Shown piece after piece: positions 55,608 through 63,567 of a stretch of DNA of 64,000 nt (position 1 is its first letter; each line of letters begins with the position of its first letter). The stretch spans positions 62,001 through 126,000 of the forward strand of contig NZ_KE384518.1 of NCBI RefSeq assembly GCF_000426305.1, given 5' to 3'. The notes beneath the pieces are model-generated. The model was given only the letters and a program-made list of their open reading frames with translations. It did no database searches and had not been told where the DNA came from. Made by a program: the position numbers and the translations under genes. Source of the stretch: Anaerovorax odorimutans DSM 5092. GTDB lineage: Bacteria; Bacillota; Clostridia; Peptostreptococcales; Anaerovoracaceae.

Positions 55608-56264
55608 TTACATATTTTCATATATTAATTCAGCCATTTTTATGTCGAGAGGATTCGTAATTTTAAAGTTACCTTCTATACTTTTTACTAACTTCGGAAA
55701 TATACCCAATTCATTGAAAACAAGTTCCGAATCCTCAATATAATTTTTCCCTACAGCTAATTCATGTGCTTTTTTTAAAACAGTGGTATTAAAAATTTGA
55801 GGTAAATGTATGCTAACTAAATCATTTCTGTTTAAATAATATCCATCTTTATGGATTACTGAATATATCTGCTCGCTATATGGAACTATAGCATCACCTT
55901 CCATTGATATCAATTCTTGTAAATATTCTTTTGTCACAAAAGGTCTGGCAGCTGCCTGAATAATAACTCTTTCTTCCATACAATATTTAAGTGCATTATA
56001 CACAGACTGCTGTCTGGTTTCACCGCCATCAACACAAATGATATTTTCAAAATTATATTGCTTTAGTATATTTTGAAATATCTCTCGCATACAAGGTATT
56101 ACTGCAATTATAATTTTATTTATACCTTCTATTCCATACAACATTTCCACACTATGAATAAAAAGCGGTTTTCCTCCAAGTGACATGAACTGTTTTGGAT
56201 ATTCAAGCTCTGTTCTTGATCCTTTACCCGCAGCTAAAATTATTGCATCCACTTTGAACAGCAC
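55608..56264 (-). CDS. IspD/TarI-like cytidylyltransferase
   Basis: A 218-aa nucleotidyltransferase: AIILAAGKGSRTELEYPKQF (CTP loop), FIHSVEMLYGIEGINKIIIA, and closing EGNFKITNPLDIKMAE, all matching IspD/TarI. IspD makes CDP-methylerythritol; TarI makes CDP-ribitol. The gene lies 5 nt after a CDP-glycerol-phosphotransferase-like gene and is not beside MEP-pathway genes, so a CDP-polyol for a surface polymer is the more likely product. Confidence 0.78.
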   Translation of the reverse strand: MLFKVDAIILAAGKGSRTELEYPKQFMSLGGKPLFIHSVEMLYGIEGINKIIIAVIPCMREIFQNILKQYNFENIICVDGGETRQQSVYNALKYCMEERVIIQAAARPFVTKEYLQELISMEGDAIVPYSEQIYSVIHKDGYYLNRNDLVSIHLPQIFNTTVLKKAHELAVGKNYIEDSELVFNELGIFPKLVKSIEGNFKITNPLDIKMAELIYENM

Positions 56265-56269
56265 CCCTT

Positions 56270-57139
56270 TTATTTATATGAATTACAAATATCTTTTAAT
56301 AAATCCGCTGTAACTTTTGCTGAATTTCCTCTTAAATTCCCGGGAAATATTCCTTCAATAAAATTTTTCGTTTCTGTATCCAGTCCTTTTCTAGCCGCAA
56401 ATCTTACAGCTTCCCATAATTCATCAATAGAATTAGCGTGATATCCAATTTTATTTTTATATATCATTTCAGTAAAAGTATTTTTATTTATTGCTAACAC
56501 TGCTTCTTTTACAAGCCAATCTGGAAATACAACAGGAATATCAAGGGCAAATGCTTCGTAAATAATACTACTGCAATCGCTGATAACAACGTCAGCCCAA
56601 TCAAATAAATCTAAAGTAAAAACTCCTTTGTTATTAAATGGGTGCAAAGATGACACAAATTTAATATCAGGCGGAACGATTTTAATACTTTCTATAAGCC
56701 TAGGATAACTTGACCGCACATCTTTTAAATTAGTATTATGTGTCGGTGCATAAAGAACATGAATAGTATCGTCTTTATCAAGATGTTTTTTTCTGTTTTT
56801 AAAAATATAATCTAATTTTGAGAATCCATTAATAAAGATTTTTTCTTCATCAATTCCTTGATAGATTAGTTTTTCTTTCCAAAATGGTCCAGATACAAAT
56901 ATATAATCATAATCTTTAACCTGCTTCCCATCTCTCCACCCCTTATCTCCTATACCATGAGACATAAAAGAAACAGATTTATGTGATGATTCAATGAAAA
57001 AACTTATATTAAGCATTTCAGGCTTTATGGCAATTTCTTTTGTAGCTTGTGGTAAATATTCTAAAATCGGATCAATAATACTGTCTAATAATTTATCGTA
57101 GGGTGGATTACAATATATAAAATTAACTCCTTTAAACAC
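56270..57139 (-). CDS. CDP-glycerol glycerophosphotransferase-like protein (TagB/TagF family)
   Basis: A 289-aa GT-B protein: SVSFMSHGIGDKGWRDGKQ, FVSGPFWKEKLIYQGIDEEK, IHVLYAPTHNTN and WADVVISDCSSIIYEAFALDIPVVF are hallmarks of teichoic-acid glycerophosphotransferases. It is shorter than TagF and lacks its N-terminal region. With the adjacent cytidylyltransferase it would transfer a polyol phosphate from CDP-polyol to a glycan. Confidence 0.82.
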   Translation of the reverse strand: MFKGVNFIYCNPPYDKLLDSIIDPILEYLPQATKEIAIKPEMLNISFFIESSHKSVSFMSHGIGDKGWRDGKQVKDYDYIFVSGPFWKEKLIYQGIDEEKIFINGFSKLDYIFKNRKKHLDKDDTIHVLYAPTHNTNLKDVRSSYPRLIESIKIVPPDIKFVSSLHPFNNKGVFTLDLFDWADVVISDCSSIIYEAFALDIPVVFPDWLVKEAVLAINKNTFTEMIYKNKIGYHANSIDELWEAVRFAARKGLDTETKNFIEGIFPGNLRGNSAKVTADLLKDICNSYK

Positions 57140-57165
57140 GTCTATCCCCTCTTCTATTGCTAATA

Positions 57166-57188
57166 AGGCGATCGTATAGATCGCCTTT
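57166..57188. terminator. Hairpin after the amidase gene
   Basis: AAGGCGATC and GATCGCCTT form a perfect 9-bp stem with a 5-nt loop 11 nt beyond the amidase stop. The U-tract is poor on the minus strand, so termination strength is uncertain. Confidence 0.55.
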
Positions 57189-57198
57189 ACTTTGGCTT

Positions 57199-57768
57199 TT
57201 ATTGCATTAATCCATAGTACATAAGTATCCCATTATATATACCTTGAGCAAAGCTCTGAGGATCTGTAGAAAGTAAATAGGCATCTGTAGGATTAGTAAG
57301 ATACCCCATTTCCACCAAAACAGCCGGCATATCAGTATTTCTTAATACATAAAGTCTCTGATTAGTCATAACACCTCTGTTAGGTAACCCGGTCCTATAA
57401 TTTAATCCTTGTAAAATACGTGTTGCCATATAATACGCAGGACTTTCCAACATATATACATAAGCTTCACTTCCGCTAGCTTCCACAATGTTACTTGCAT
57501 TAGCATGTAAGCTTATAAAAAAATCAGCTCCCCAATTATTTGCACCATCAGTTCTAGCCTGCAAGCTAGTTAAAGTACTTGTTCCCAATTGTTCTGTAGG
57601 AGAATTTCTTGATAACCTTGCTTCAAAATTAGGATTATTATTAAGAAGCTCTGCTAATCTGACACCTACTTCATAATTCACATCTTGCTCTATGACTCCG
57701 TTTGCTTCTGCACCTGCATTGGGATTTACAGGATTATGACCTTGGTCAATAAATATTTTAATCGCCAT
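57199..57768 (-). CDS. N-acetylmuramoyl-L-alanine amidase (Amidase_3)
   Basis: A 189-aa zinc amidase consisting of the catalytic domain only: IFIDQGHNPVNPNAGAEANG (first His), ADFFISLHANAS (second His), VLVEMGYLTNPTDA (catalytic Glu). No signal peptide, as in the sporulation lysis enzyme CwlC. Its promoter contains CATATAAT, a possible sigma-E/K -10. It suits mother-cell or spore cortex hydrolysis. Confidence 0.9.
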   Translation of the reverse strand: MAIKIFIDQGHNPVNPNAGAEANGVIEQDVNYEVGVRLAELLNNNPNFEARLSRNSPTEQLGTSTLTSLQARTDGANNWGADFFISLHANASNIVEASGSEAYVYMLESPAYYMATRILQGLNYRTGLPNRGVMTNQRLYVLRNTDMPAVLVEMGYLTNPTDAYLLSTDPQSFAQGIYNGILMYYGLMQ

Positions 57769-57860
57769 AACATTACTCCCATTCTTATTTAATTTTTTAA
57801 TTGTTATATATAGCCATTATATGAAGAAAATAAAAAATGGTTATATTTACTCATTTACTA

Positions 57861-57889
57861 TTTACAAAATATTTTAATTGTGCTATGAT
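57861..57889 (+). promoter_or_regulatory. Promoter of the aromatic biosynthesis operon
   Basis: TTTACA (57861-57866), 17-bp spacer, TATGAT (57884-57889). Transcription would start near 57896, 30 nt before the leader peptide. Confidence 0.7.
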
Positions 57890-57924
57890 GGTAAAAATTA
57901 TCTTAATTAGTTTTGGAGATTAAA

Positions 57925-58035
57925 ATGACAAATTGTATTTTTGCAACTGAATGGTATTACGTTAGCTTTATTTCTTATTATTGGAATAAGGCTTATTTGA
58001 GTTTCACCGCAAAAATGCACTGTTATTCTTCTTAA
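57925..58035 (+). CDS. Aromatic leader peptide
   Basis: 36 codons from ATG 57925 with TTGGAGAT as ribosome site. Eleven of the 36 residues are aromatic: six Tyr, three Phe, two Trp, clustered in EWYYVSFISYYW. It ends 30 nt before a strong terminator that precedes aroF. This is the classical leader-peptide attenuator design: ribosome stalling on scarce aminoacyl-tRNA (mostly Tyr) prevents termination. Confidence 0.88.
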   Translation: MTNCIFATEWYYVSFISYYWNKAYLSFTAKMHCYSS

Positions 58036-58065
58036 ACTGATTAAAATTCTAAGAGAAATAATTGG

Positions 58066-58098
58066 GCTCCGTAGTGAAATTCACTACGGAGCTTTTTT
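58066..58098 (+). terminator. Attenuator terminator of aroF-tyrA
   Basis: GCTCCGTAGTGAA (58066-58078) and TTCACTACGGAGC (58080-58092) are complementary, followed by TTTTTT. The leader segment TGAGTTTCAC (near 57998-58007) can pair with GTGAAATTCA in this hairpin, offering an antiterminator. Confidence 0.9.
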
Positions 58099-58137
58099 AG
58101 TTTAACAAAATATAGTTAAAAAACGGAGGAATAAAAA

Positions 58138-59148
58138 ATGATAGTAATCTTAAAAAACGATTCAAATGAAAAACAACTAAATAATCTTATTACTTGGTTA
58201 AAAAGTTTAGATATTGATATTCATTTTTCAAAAGGGAAAAATACAACTATTATGGGGCTCATAGGAGATACCGAAGTTGTGGATATTGATTTAATCAACG
58301 CATTGGATATTGTGGAAGATGTCAAGAGAATTCAAGAGCCTTATAAAAATGCTAACAGGAAATTTCATCCAGAAGATACAATCGTAGATATAAACGGTGT
58401 GAAAATAGGGGGCGGAAATTTTCAAATTATAGCAGGGCCATGCTCCGTTGAATCTGAAGAGCAAATTTGTTCTATTGCAGAAAGTGTAAAAAAATCCAGA
58501 GCAGGGCTGCTCAGAGGCGGTGCTTTTAAACCCCGTACCTCTCCTTACTCATTTCAAGGGATGAGAGAAAAAGGCATAGAATTACTTTTAGAAGCTAAAA
58601 AAGTTACAGGCCTTCCTATTGTCACAGAAATAATGGATCTATCTCATCTTCATTTGTTTGAAGAAGTAGATATGATTCAAGTAGGGGCAAGAAATATGCA
58701 AAACTTTGAACTGCTTAAGGAACTTGGTAAAACAAATAAACCTATTTTATTAAAGCGAGGTCTTTCAAGTACTCTTCAAGAATTCTTAATGAGTGCCGAA
58801 TACATCATGGCAGGCGGTAATGAAAATGTTATTCTTTGTGAAAGAGGAATCCGTACATTTGAAACGGCAACAAGAAACACTTTAGACCTTTCCGCAATTC
58901 CTTTATTAAAAACTATGACACACTTACCAATTATTGTTGACCCAAGTCATGCTACAGGACTTTCTAAGCTGGTAAAACCAATGTCTCTTGCTGCAACAGC
59001 TGCTGGTGCAGATGGATTACTTATAGAAGTTCATAATGATCCTGTTCATGCTCTGTGTGATGGTCCTCAGTCATTGACACCGGAAGCTTTTGATGATTTA
59101 GCAAAATGCGTAAATAATATTTTACCATTTGCATTTAATGACAAATAA
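58138..59148 (+). CDS. aroF: 3-deoxy-7-phosphoheptulonate synthase
   Basis: A 336-aa DAHP synthase of the type I-beta branch: an N-terminal ferredoxin-like regulatory domain (1-80), then the barrel with IIAGPCSVESEEQI, LRGGAFKPRTSPYSFQG, LLKRGLSSTLQEFLMSAEYI and PIIVDPSHATG. It makes the first intermediate of aromatic amino acid synthesis. The N-terminal domain usually mediates feedback by Phe/Tyr. Ribosome site CGGAGGA. Confidence 0.95.
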   Translation: MIVILKNDSNEKQLNNLITWLKSLDIDIHFSKGKNTTIMGLIGDTEVVDIDLINALDIVEDVKRIQEPYKNANRKFHPEDTIVDINGVKIGGGNFQIIAGPCSVESEEQICSIAESVKKSRAGLLRGGAFKPRTSPYSFQGMREKGIELLLEAKKVTGLPIVTEIMDLSHLHLFEEVDMIQVGARNMQNFELLKELGKTNKPILLKRGLSSTLQEFLMSAEYIMAGGNENVILCERGIRTFETATRNTLDLSAIPLLKTMTHLPIIVDPSHATGLSKLVKPMSLAATAAGADGLLIEVHNDPVHALCDGPQSLTPEAFDDLAKCVNNILPFAFNDK

Positions 59149-59170
59149 ATTAATTTGGAAGGAGAAAAGA

Positions 59171-60001
59171 ATGAAAGTTGGAATTATAGGTTTGGGACTT
59201 ATTGGTGGTTCTATTGCAAAAGCTATTAAACAAAATACTGACAACACAGTATATGGGACAGATATTGTAGAGTCAGTTATATATAAAGCACAGTTATTAG
59301 AAGCAATTGACGGAAAACTTGAAGAAGATATGATTTGTGGGTGTGATCTAATAATAATAGCTCTCTATCCAAAAGATACGATAGATTTTATTAAGTCACA
59401 CGCTGATCAATTTAAGGTAGGCTCTATTATTCTCGATTGCTGTGGTGTAAAAGATATAATCTGCGAGACGGTAAAACCCATTGCTGAAGAAAAGGGATTT
59501 ACCTTTATAGGTGCTCACCCTATGGCAGGAATAGAATACTCAGGTTTTGAACATTCTAAAAAATCCTTATTTAAGAATGCATCAATGGTATTAACACCTT
59601 TTACTAATACAAAAATTGAGATTATGGATAAATTAAAAAAACTTCTCGTCGCTTTAGGTTTTACAAATGTTCAAATAGCTTCTCCAAAAGAACACGACAA
59701 AATTATCGCCTTTACTTCCCAACTTGCTCATGTAGTCTCCAGTGCTTATATAAAAAGTCCTACCGCAGAAAAGCATAATGGTTTCTCTGCAGGAAGCTAC
59801 AAAGATTTATCAAGAGTTGCAAAATTAAATGAAGATATGTGGACAGAATTATTTTTATTAAATAACGAAAATCTGGTTTTTGAAATTGATTGTATAATTG
59901 AAAAGCTCAGTCAATATCGTAATGCCATAAAAGACAGCAATGAAAAAGAACTATGGAATTTACTAAATGAAGGAACTGAAAGAAAAATTTCTATCGGTTA
60001 A
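59171..60001 (+). CDS. tyrA: Prephenate dehydrogenase
   Basis: A 276-aa NAD-dependent enzyme: KVGIIGLGLIGGSIAKAIK (dinucleotide loop), FIGAHPMAGIEYSGFEHS, and FTSQLAHVVSSAYIKS. Makes 4-hydroxyphenylpyruvate for Tyr. ATG 59171 with AAGGAGAAAAGA is chosen over the upstream in-frame ATG that overlaps aroF. Second gene of the attenuated operon, which fits the Tyr-rich leader. Confidence 0.94.
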   Translation: MKVGIIGLGLIGGSIAKAIKQNTDNTVYGTDIVESVIYKAQLLEAIDGKLEEDMICGCDLIIIALYPKDTIDFIKSHADQFKVGSIILDCCGVKDIICETVKPIAEEKGFTFIGAHPMAGIEYSGFEHSKKSLFKNASMVLTPFTNTKIEIMDKLKKLLVALGFTNVQIASPKEHDKIIAFTSQLAHVVSSAYIKSPTAEKHNGFSAGSYKDLSRVAKLNEDMWTELFLLNNENLVFEIDCIIEKLSQYRNAIKDSNEKELWNLLNEGTERKISIG

Positions 60002-60013
60002 TACACTGCTTAT

Positions 60014-60067
60014 TTCTTAAAGTACTTTGCAGTGCATAAGATTGAGTATTGCAAAATACTTTAAGAA
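60014..60067. terminator. Palindromic terminator after tyrA
   Basis: TTCTTAAAGTA (60014-60024) pairs with TACTTTAAGAA (60057-60067); an inner TTTGCA/TGCAAA pair extends it. It lies between convergent genes. Confidence 0.65.
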
Positions 60068-60114
60068 TTTACAAAAATCAAATAGTAAGCAGATAGCTTT
60101 ATCAAACATATGAT

Positions 60115-61107
60115 TTAAATATTAAATAATATCTTTTGAACCACAAGTGAAGTAACTGATAAAACAAACCAGCAAATAAGACCTAATAGTATTGGCTTTG
60201 TACCACTTTTTATAAGCTTTATCAGATTAGTATTTAATCCGATTGCAGCCATAGCCATTACTATAACGAATTTCCCTATTTCTACCAAAACTTCGCTCAT
60301 ACCTGTTGGAAGTGAATAAAAGGTATTAATAACTGAAGCTATCACAAACCCAAGTACAAACCACGGAAAGATTTTAACAAAACTATAACTTCCCTTCTGA
60401 TCTTCCATTAATCTTTTTGAAGTATAAAAAGCAAGCACAAGTGTTATAGGTACAATCATTAATGTTCTCGTCAGTTTAACAATAACTGCTAAATCTCCTG
60501 CTGCATTACTAAAAGAGTACCCTGCTGCTACTACTGATGAAGTATCGTTAACTGCTGTTCCAGCCCATATTCCAAAGCTTTGATCACTCATCCCAAATAC
60601 ATGACCTAAAAAGGGGAATAAAAAAGCAGCAATAACATTAAATAAAAATATGGTAGAAATAGATCTTGCTACCTCTTCATCATTTGCATTAATCACAGGT
60701 GCCGCAGCTGCAATGGCAGATCCACCGCATATTGCCGATCCCACACCGATTAGAGTCTTTGTATTCCCATCTAATTTTAATGCTTTTCCTGCTAAATATG
60801 CAGTTAAAAAAACTGATGTCAAAGTAAATATCATTAAAACTAATGTCAGTTTTCCCACCTTAAAAACATTATATAAATTCATATTAAATCCTAATAGTAT
60901 AATAGAATATTGTAATAATTTTTTCGAAGTATATCTAATTCCCTCATTAAATTGCTCTGGTCTTTTAAGAAATGCTAAAAGCATTCCGAATAAAATACCT
61001 AAAACAGGACTGCCTATAATTGGGAACTCTTTTCCAAGCAGCCAGGCAGGAACAGCAATTACAGCAGCAAGTCCTATACCAGGCAGTTTATTTATAATAG
61101 TGTTCAA
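60115..61107 (-). CDS. YeiH/UPF0324 family permease (PSE family)
   Basis: A 330-aa membrane protein with about ten helices. IGVGSAICGGSAIAAAAPVI and GTAVNDTSSVVAAGYSFS are signatures of the UPF0324/YeiH family of putative sulfate or small-acid exporters. TTG start at 61107 with AGGAGG. Divergent from a LysR regulator, the usual YeiH-YeiE arrangement. Confidence 0.9.
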   Translation of the reverse strand: MNTIINKLPGIGLAAVIAVPAWLLGKEFPIIGSPVLGILFGMLLAFLKRPEQFNEGIRYTSKKLLQYSIILLGFNMNLYNVFKVGKLTLVLMIFTLTSVFLTAYLAGKALKLDGNTKTLIGVGSAICGGSAIAAAAPVINANDEEVARSISTIFLFNVIAAFLFPFLGHVFGMSDQSFGIWAGTAVNDTSSVVAAGYSFSNAAGDLAVIVKLTRTLMIVPITLVLAFYTSKRLMEDQKGSYSFVKIFPWFVLGFVIASVINTFYSLPTGMSEVLVEIGKFVIVMAMAAIGLNTNLIKLIKSGTKPILLGLICWFVLSVTSLVVQKILFNI

Positions 61108-61187
61108 TTTTGTATTCCTCCTTTTTCTTTCAATCTTATATTACACCTTGACCATTTATAAGTAAAATAGTATTATTTAATTGTAAT

Positions 61188-61205
61188 AATAAGTGATTAC
61201 TTATT
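61188..61205. promoter_or_regulatory. Palindrome AATAAGT-GATT-ACTTATT
   Basis: A perfect 7-4-7 inverted repeat in the 118-bp divergent promoter region, 20 bp before the LysR start. It fits a LysR-type T-N11-A site. Confidence 0.55.
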
Positions 61206-61225
61206 TATGAGGAGGAGGATTTAAT

Positions 61226-62104
61226 TTGACTTTAAGACATTTTAAAATATTTGTTGCGGTATGTGATAAAATGAATATGACATCAGCCGCAAAATCTCTT
61301 TTCATGTCACAATCAGCTGTAAGTCAAGCCATTGCAGAGCTTGAAAAATACTATGGTGTTCGTCTTTTTGAAAGATTATCAAAAAAACTTTATTTAACAC
61401 AAGCAGGGGAAAAATTATTAAGTTATGCATGCCACATTATCAGCATCCATACGGAAATAGAAAGTGATATGAAATTACTTCATAAAAACAGTTTTGTTCG
61501 AATTGGTGCCAGCGTTACAATAGGAACCTATATATTGCCTAAATTAATTTCAACTTTTAAAGAAAAAAATAATCAATCTCATATTGAAGTCTTTGAAAAC
61601 AATACACAGATAATTGAATCCATGATTCTTCATGATCAAATTGATATGGGAATTGTGGAAGGAGAGCTTACATCATCAGATATCATATCTAAACCCCTTA
61701 TGGATGATGAATTAGTTCTGATATGCGGGAAAGCACACTCATTTGCTAAAAGATCAATAATAGAACCAACTGCGCTTGAAAAAGAAGAATTTATTATTAG
61801 AGAAAAAGGCAGCGGTACCCGTAAAACATTTGAAGATATTATGACTGCAAATCAAATAAAATGGAAAGGTACGTGGACATGTAATAATGCAGATACTATA
61901 AAAATGGCTGTAATTGAAAACTTAGGCATCTCTGTTATTTCCAGACTTGCGGTACTAAATGAAATTAGAGCAGGATTACTCTATGAAATACCAATTAAAA
62001 ATATACAATTTAAAAGGCAGTTTAAAATAATATATCATAAAAATAAATATTTAACAGAAACGATCAATGAACTTATAGAATTGTGTATGAGAAAATATAG
62101 TTAA
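61226..62104 (+). CDS. LysR family transcriptional regulator
   Basis: A 292-aa regulator: HTH MTLRHFKIFVAVCDKMNMTS and SQSAVSQAIAELEKYYGVRLFERLSK, then the effector domain with VRIGASVTIGTYILPKL. TTG start after GAGGAGGAGG. It resembles YeiE/CysL-type regulators and probably controls the divergent permease. Confidence 0.93.
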   Translation: MTLRHFKIFVAVCDKMNMTSAAKSLFMSQSAVSQAIAELEKYYGVRLFERLSKKLYLTQAGEKLLSYACHIISIHTEIESDMKLLHKNSFVRIGASVTIGTYILPKLISTFKEKNNQSHIEVFENNTQIIESMILHDQIDMGIVEGELTSSDIISKPLMDDELVLICGKAHSFAKRSIIEPTALEKEEFIIREKGSGTRKTFEDIMTANQIKWKGTWTCNNADTIKMAVIENLGISVISRLAVLNEIRAGLLYEIPIKNIQFKRQFKIIYHKNKYLTETINELIELCMRKYS

Positions 62105-62155
62105 ATTAAAAGAAGTAATAAAAAACGAATGATTTTTAAAAAATAAAATATTTTA

Positions 62156-62713
62156 TTATGGATAGATAATATTTTCCTCTACATCATAGGCTTTAAATTG
62201 TAGATTAGTTAAAATATTATCTGTATCTGTAATTGTAAAGAAAAAAGTATTATTTATTGTTTTTATTATAGTATTTTTTACTATTGTATCATTGTTTAAT
62301 AATGTAACTTTTTTAATATTAGGATCAAATATTTTCCCTCTAAATAAATAATAATCATTGTTTTTTATTGTAGTTATTTTCATTAAATCATATATATAAG
62401 ATGACTCGGTTTCAAAATCAAGAAAACAGCATAATCTTTTATATGACCACTCATCATTATTTTTAGAAATACATGCAACTGATAAAGCGTTATCTTTAGT
62501 TATAAAAATTAGTTTTTCAGAGTCTTTAATTGATTCAATATACAATATATCATTTTTTGTTAATCCATTATCTTTTAATCCAAGTTCAAGTGTGTCTTCA
62601 TACTCGTTAGAGCTAATAAGTGCTGGATTTTGTGTATAATTTAAAATGAATGATATAGATATAATAACAATTATAAAAGTTAATATAAAAACTAAAAAGT
62701 ATTTATTTCTCAT
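62156..62713 (-). CDS. Membrane-anchored protein of unknown function (185 aa)
   Basis: One N-terminal membrane segment (residues 5-25), then an extracellular domain of about 160 residues rich in Asn, Asp, Ile and Lys with many short strands (LEKLGLK-type repeats not evident). I recognise no family. It ends convergent to the LysR gene. The Asn/Lys/Ile bias is a little stronger than in the neighbours, which may hint at transfer. Confidence 0.6.
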   Translation of the reverse strand: MRNKYFLVFILTFIIVIISISFILNYTQNPALISSNEYEDTLELGLKDNGLTKNDILYIESIKDSEKLIFITKDNALSVACISKNNDEWSYKRLCCFLDFETESSYIYDLMKITTIKNNDYYLFRGKIFDPNIKKVTLLNNDTIVKNTIIKTINNTFFFTITDTDNILTNLQFKAYDVEENIIYP

Positions 62714-62792
62714 TTATAGCCCTTTCCGGAAAAAATATATTAATTATAATCAGTTAAAAACAATACATAACCCCCCTTTAATTATAGCAATT

Positions 62793-62853
62793 TGAACTGA
62801 CTCCAAAAGTTAGACCTAAAAATTCAACTTTTAGGAGGTTACCTAAATTTAGG
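62793..62853. repeat. Possible IS3-family end remnant with palindromes
   Basis: 62793-62816 begins TGAACTGACTCCAAAAGTTA, which resembles IS3-family (IS150-group) terminal repeats. CCTAAAA-N7-TTTTAGG (62815-62835) and CCTAAATTTAGG (62842-62853) follow. No transposase is near, so it would be a solo relic or a small non-autonomous element. Confidence 0.4.
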
Positions 62854-62877
62854 GGGGATTTTTGTTATTTTCATTTA

Positions 62878-63549
62878 TTACTTATTTAAAAATTCATAAC
62901 ATGATTCATTAATTCCAATATCAACGCACACTGTCTCTCCTAAATGAAATGCCAATTCTTTCATAACATGAGCAGGTTTACAGCTGTCAAAGGCTATTGT
63001 ATAATCTGCATAGACAGCCTCTAAATCCACTTCACCCGTATCACCATTTACACCGCTTGGGATATCCAATGCATAAACCTTGGCTTTGGAACGATTTATT
63101 AATTTAGCTGCTTTTCTTGCGTTTTCTCTTAAAATTCCATGAAATCCTGTTCCGTAAATAGCATCAACAATAATATCCGCTTCATCAAGGGATAACGAGT
63201 TCTCATTTTCCTCTTCAATATTTGTAATCTCAATTTTTAATTTTTTTATAAGCTCATAATTTTTTACGGCATCTTCAGTTAACGGCTCACCATCAACTAA
63301 TAATACTTTAACATGTGAACTATATTGAAAAGCCTGCCTTGCAACTACAAATCCGTCTCCCCCGTTATTACCCTTACCACAAAAGATTAAAATCTTTTTA
63401 TTTTTCAGAGTTTCTCTTGATTTAATAAAATTCAAAGCTTGAGTTCCTGCATTCTCCATCATTTCATAATAGGATAAACCGCGTTCAGCTGCATTTTTTT
63501 CTATTTGTTTCATTTGAGATGCGGTAACTACTCTTTTTAAATTATTCAC
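62878..63549 (-). CDS. nnrE: NAD(P)H-hydrate epimerase
   Basis: A 223-aa YjeF_N-domain protein: VVTASQMKQIEKNAAERG, CGKGNNGGDGFVVARQ, DAIYGTGFHG, ALDIPSGVNGDTGEV. It epimerises damaged NAD(P)HX. Stand-alone; the dehydratase domain often fused behind it is absent. Confidence 0.94.
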   Translation of the reverse strand: MNNLKRVVTASQMKQIEKNAAERGLSYYEMMENAGTQALNFIKSRETLKNKKILIFCGKGNNGGDGFVVARQAFQYSSHVKVLLVDGEPLTEDAVKNYELIKKLKIEITNIEEENENSLSLDEADIIVDAIYGTGFHGILRENARKAAKLINRSKAKVYALDIPSGVNGDTGEVDLEAVYADYTIAFDSCKPAHVMKELAFHLGETVCVDIGINESCYEFLNK

Positions 63550-63567
63550 ATAGATTCCCCCTTTTTT

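Noticed and set aside
55608-56264. Assignment as ispD of the MEP isoprenoid pathway
   Set aside because: Sequence allows it, but the neighbour is a CDP-polyol phosphotransferase-like gene, so a surface-polymer role is at least as likely; no gene symbol was given.
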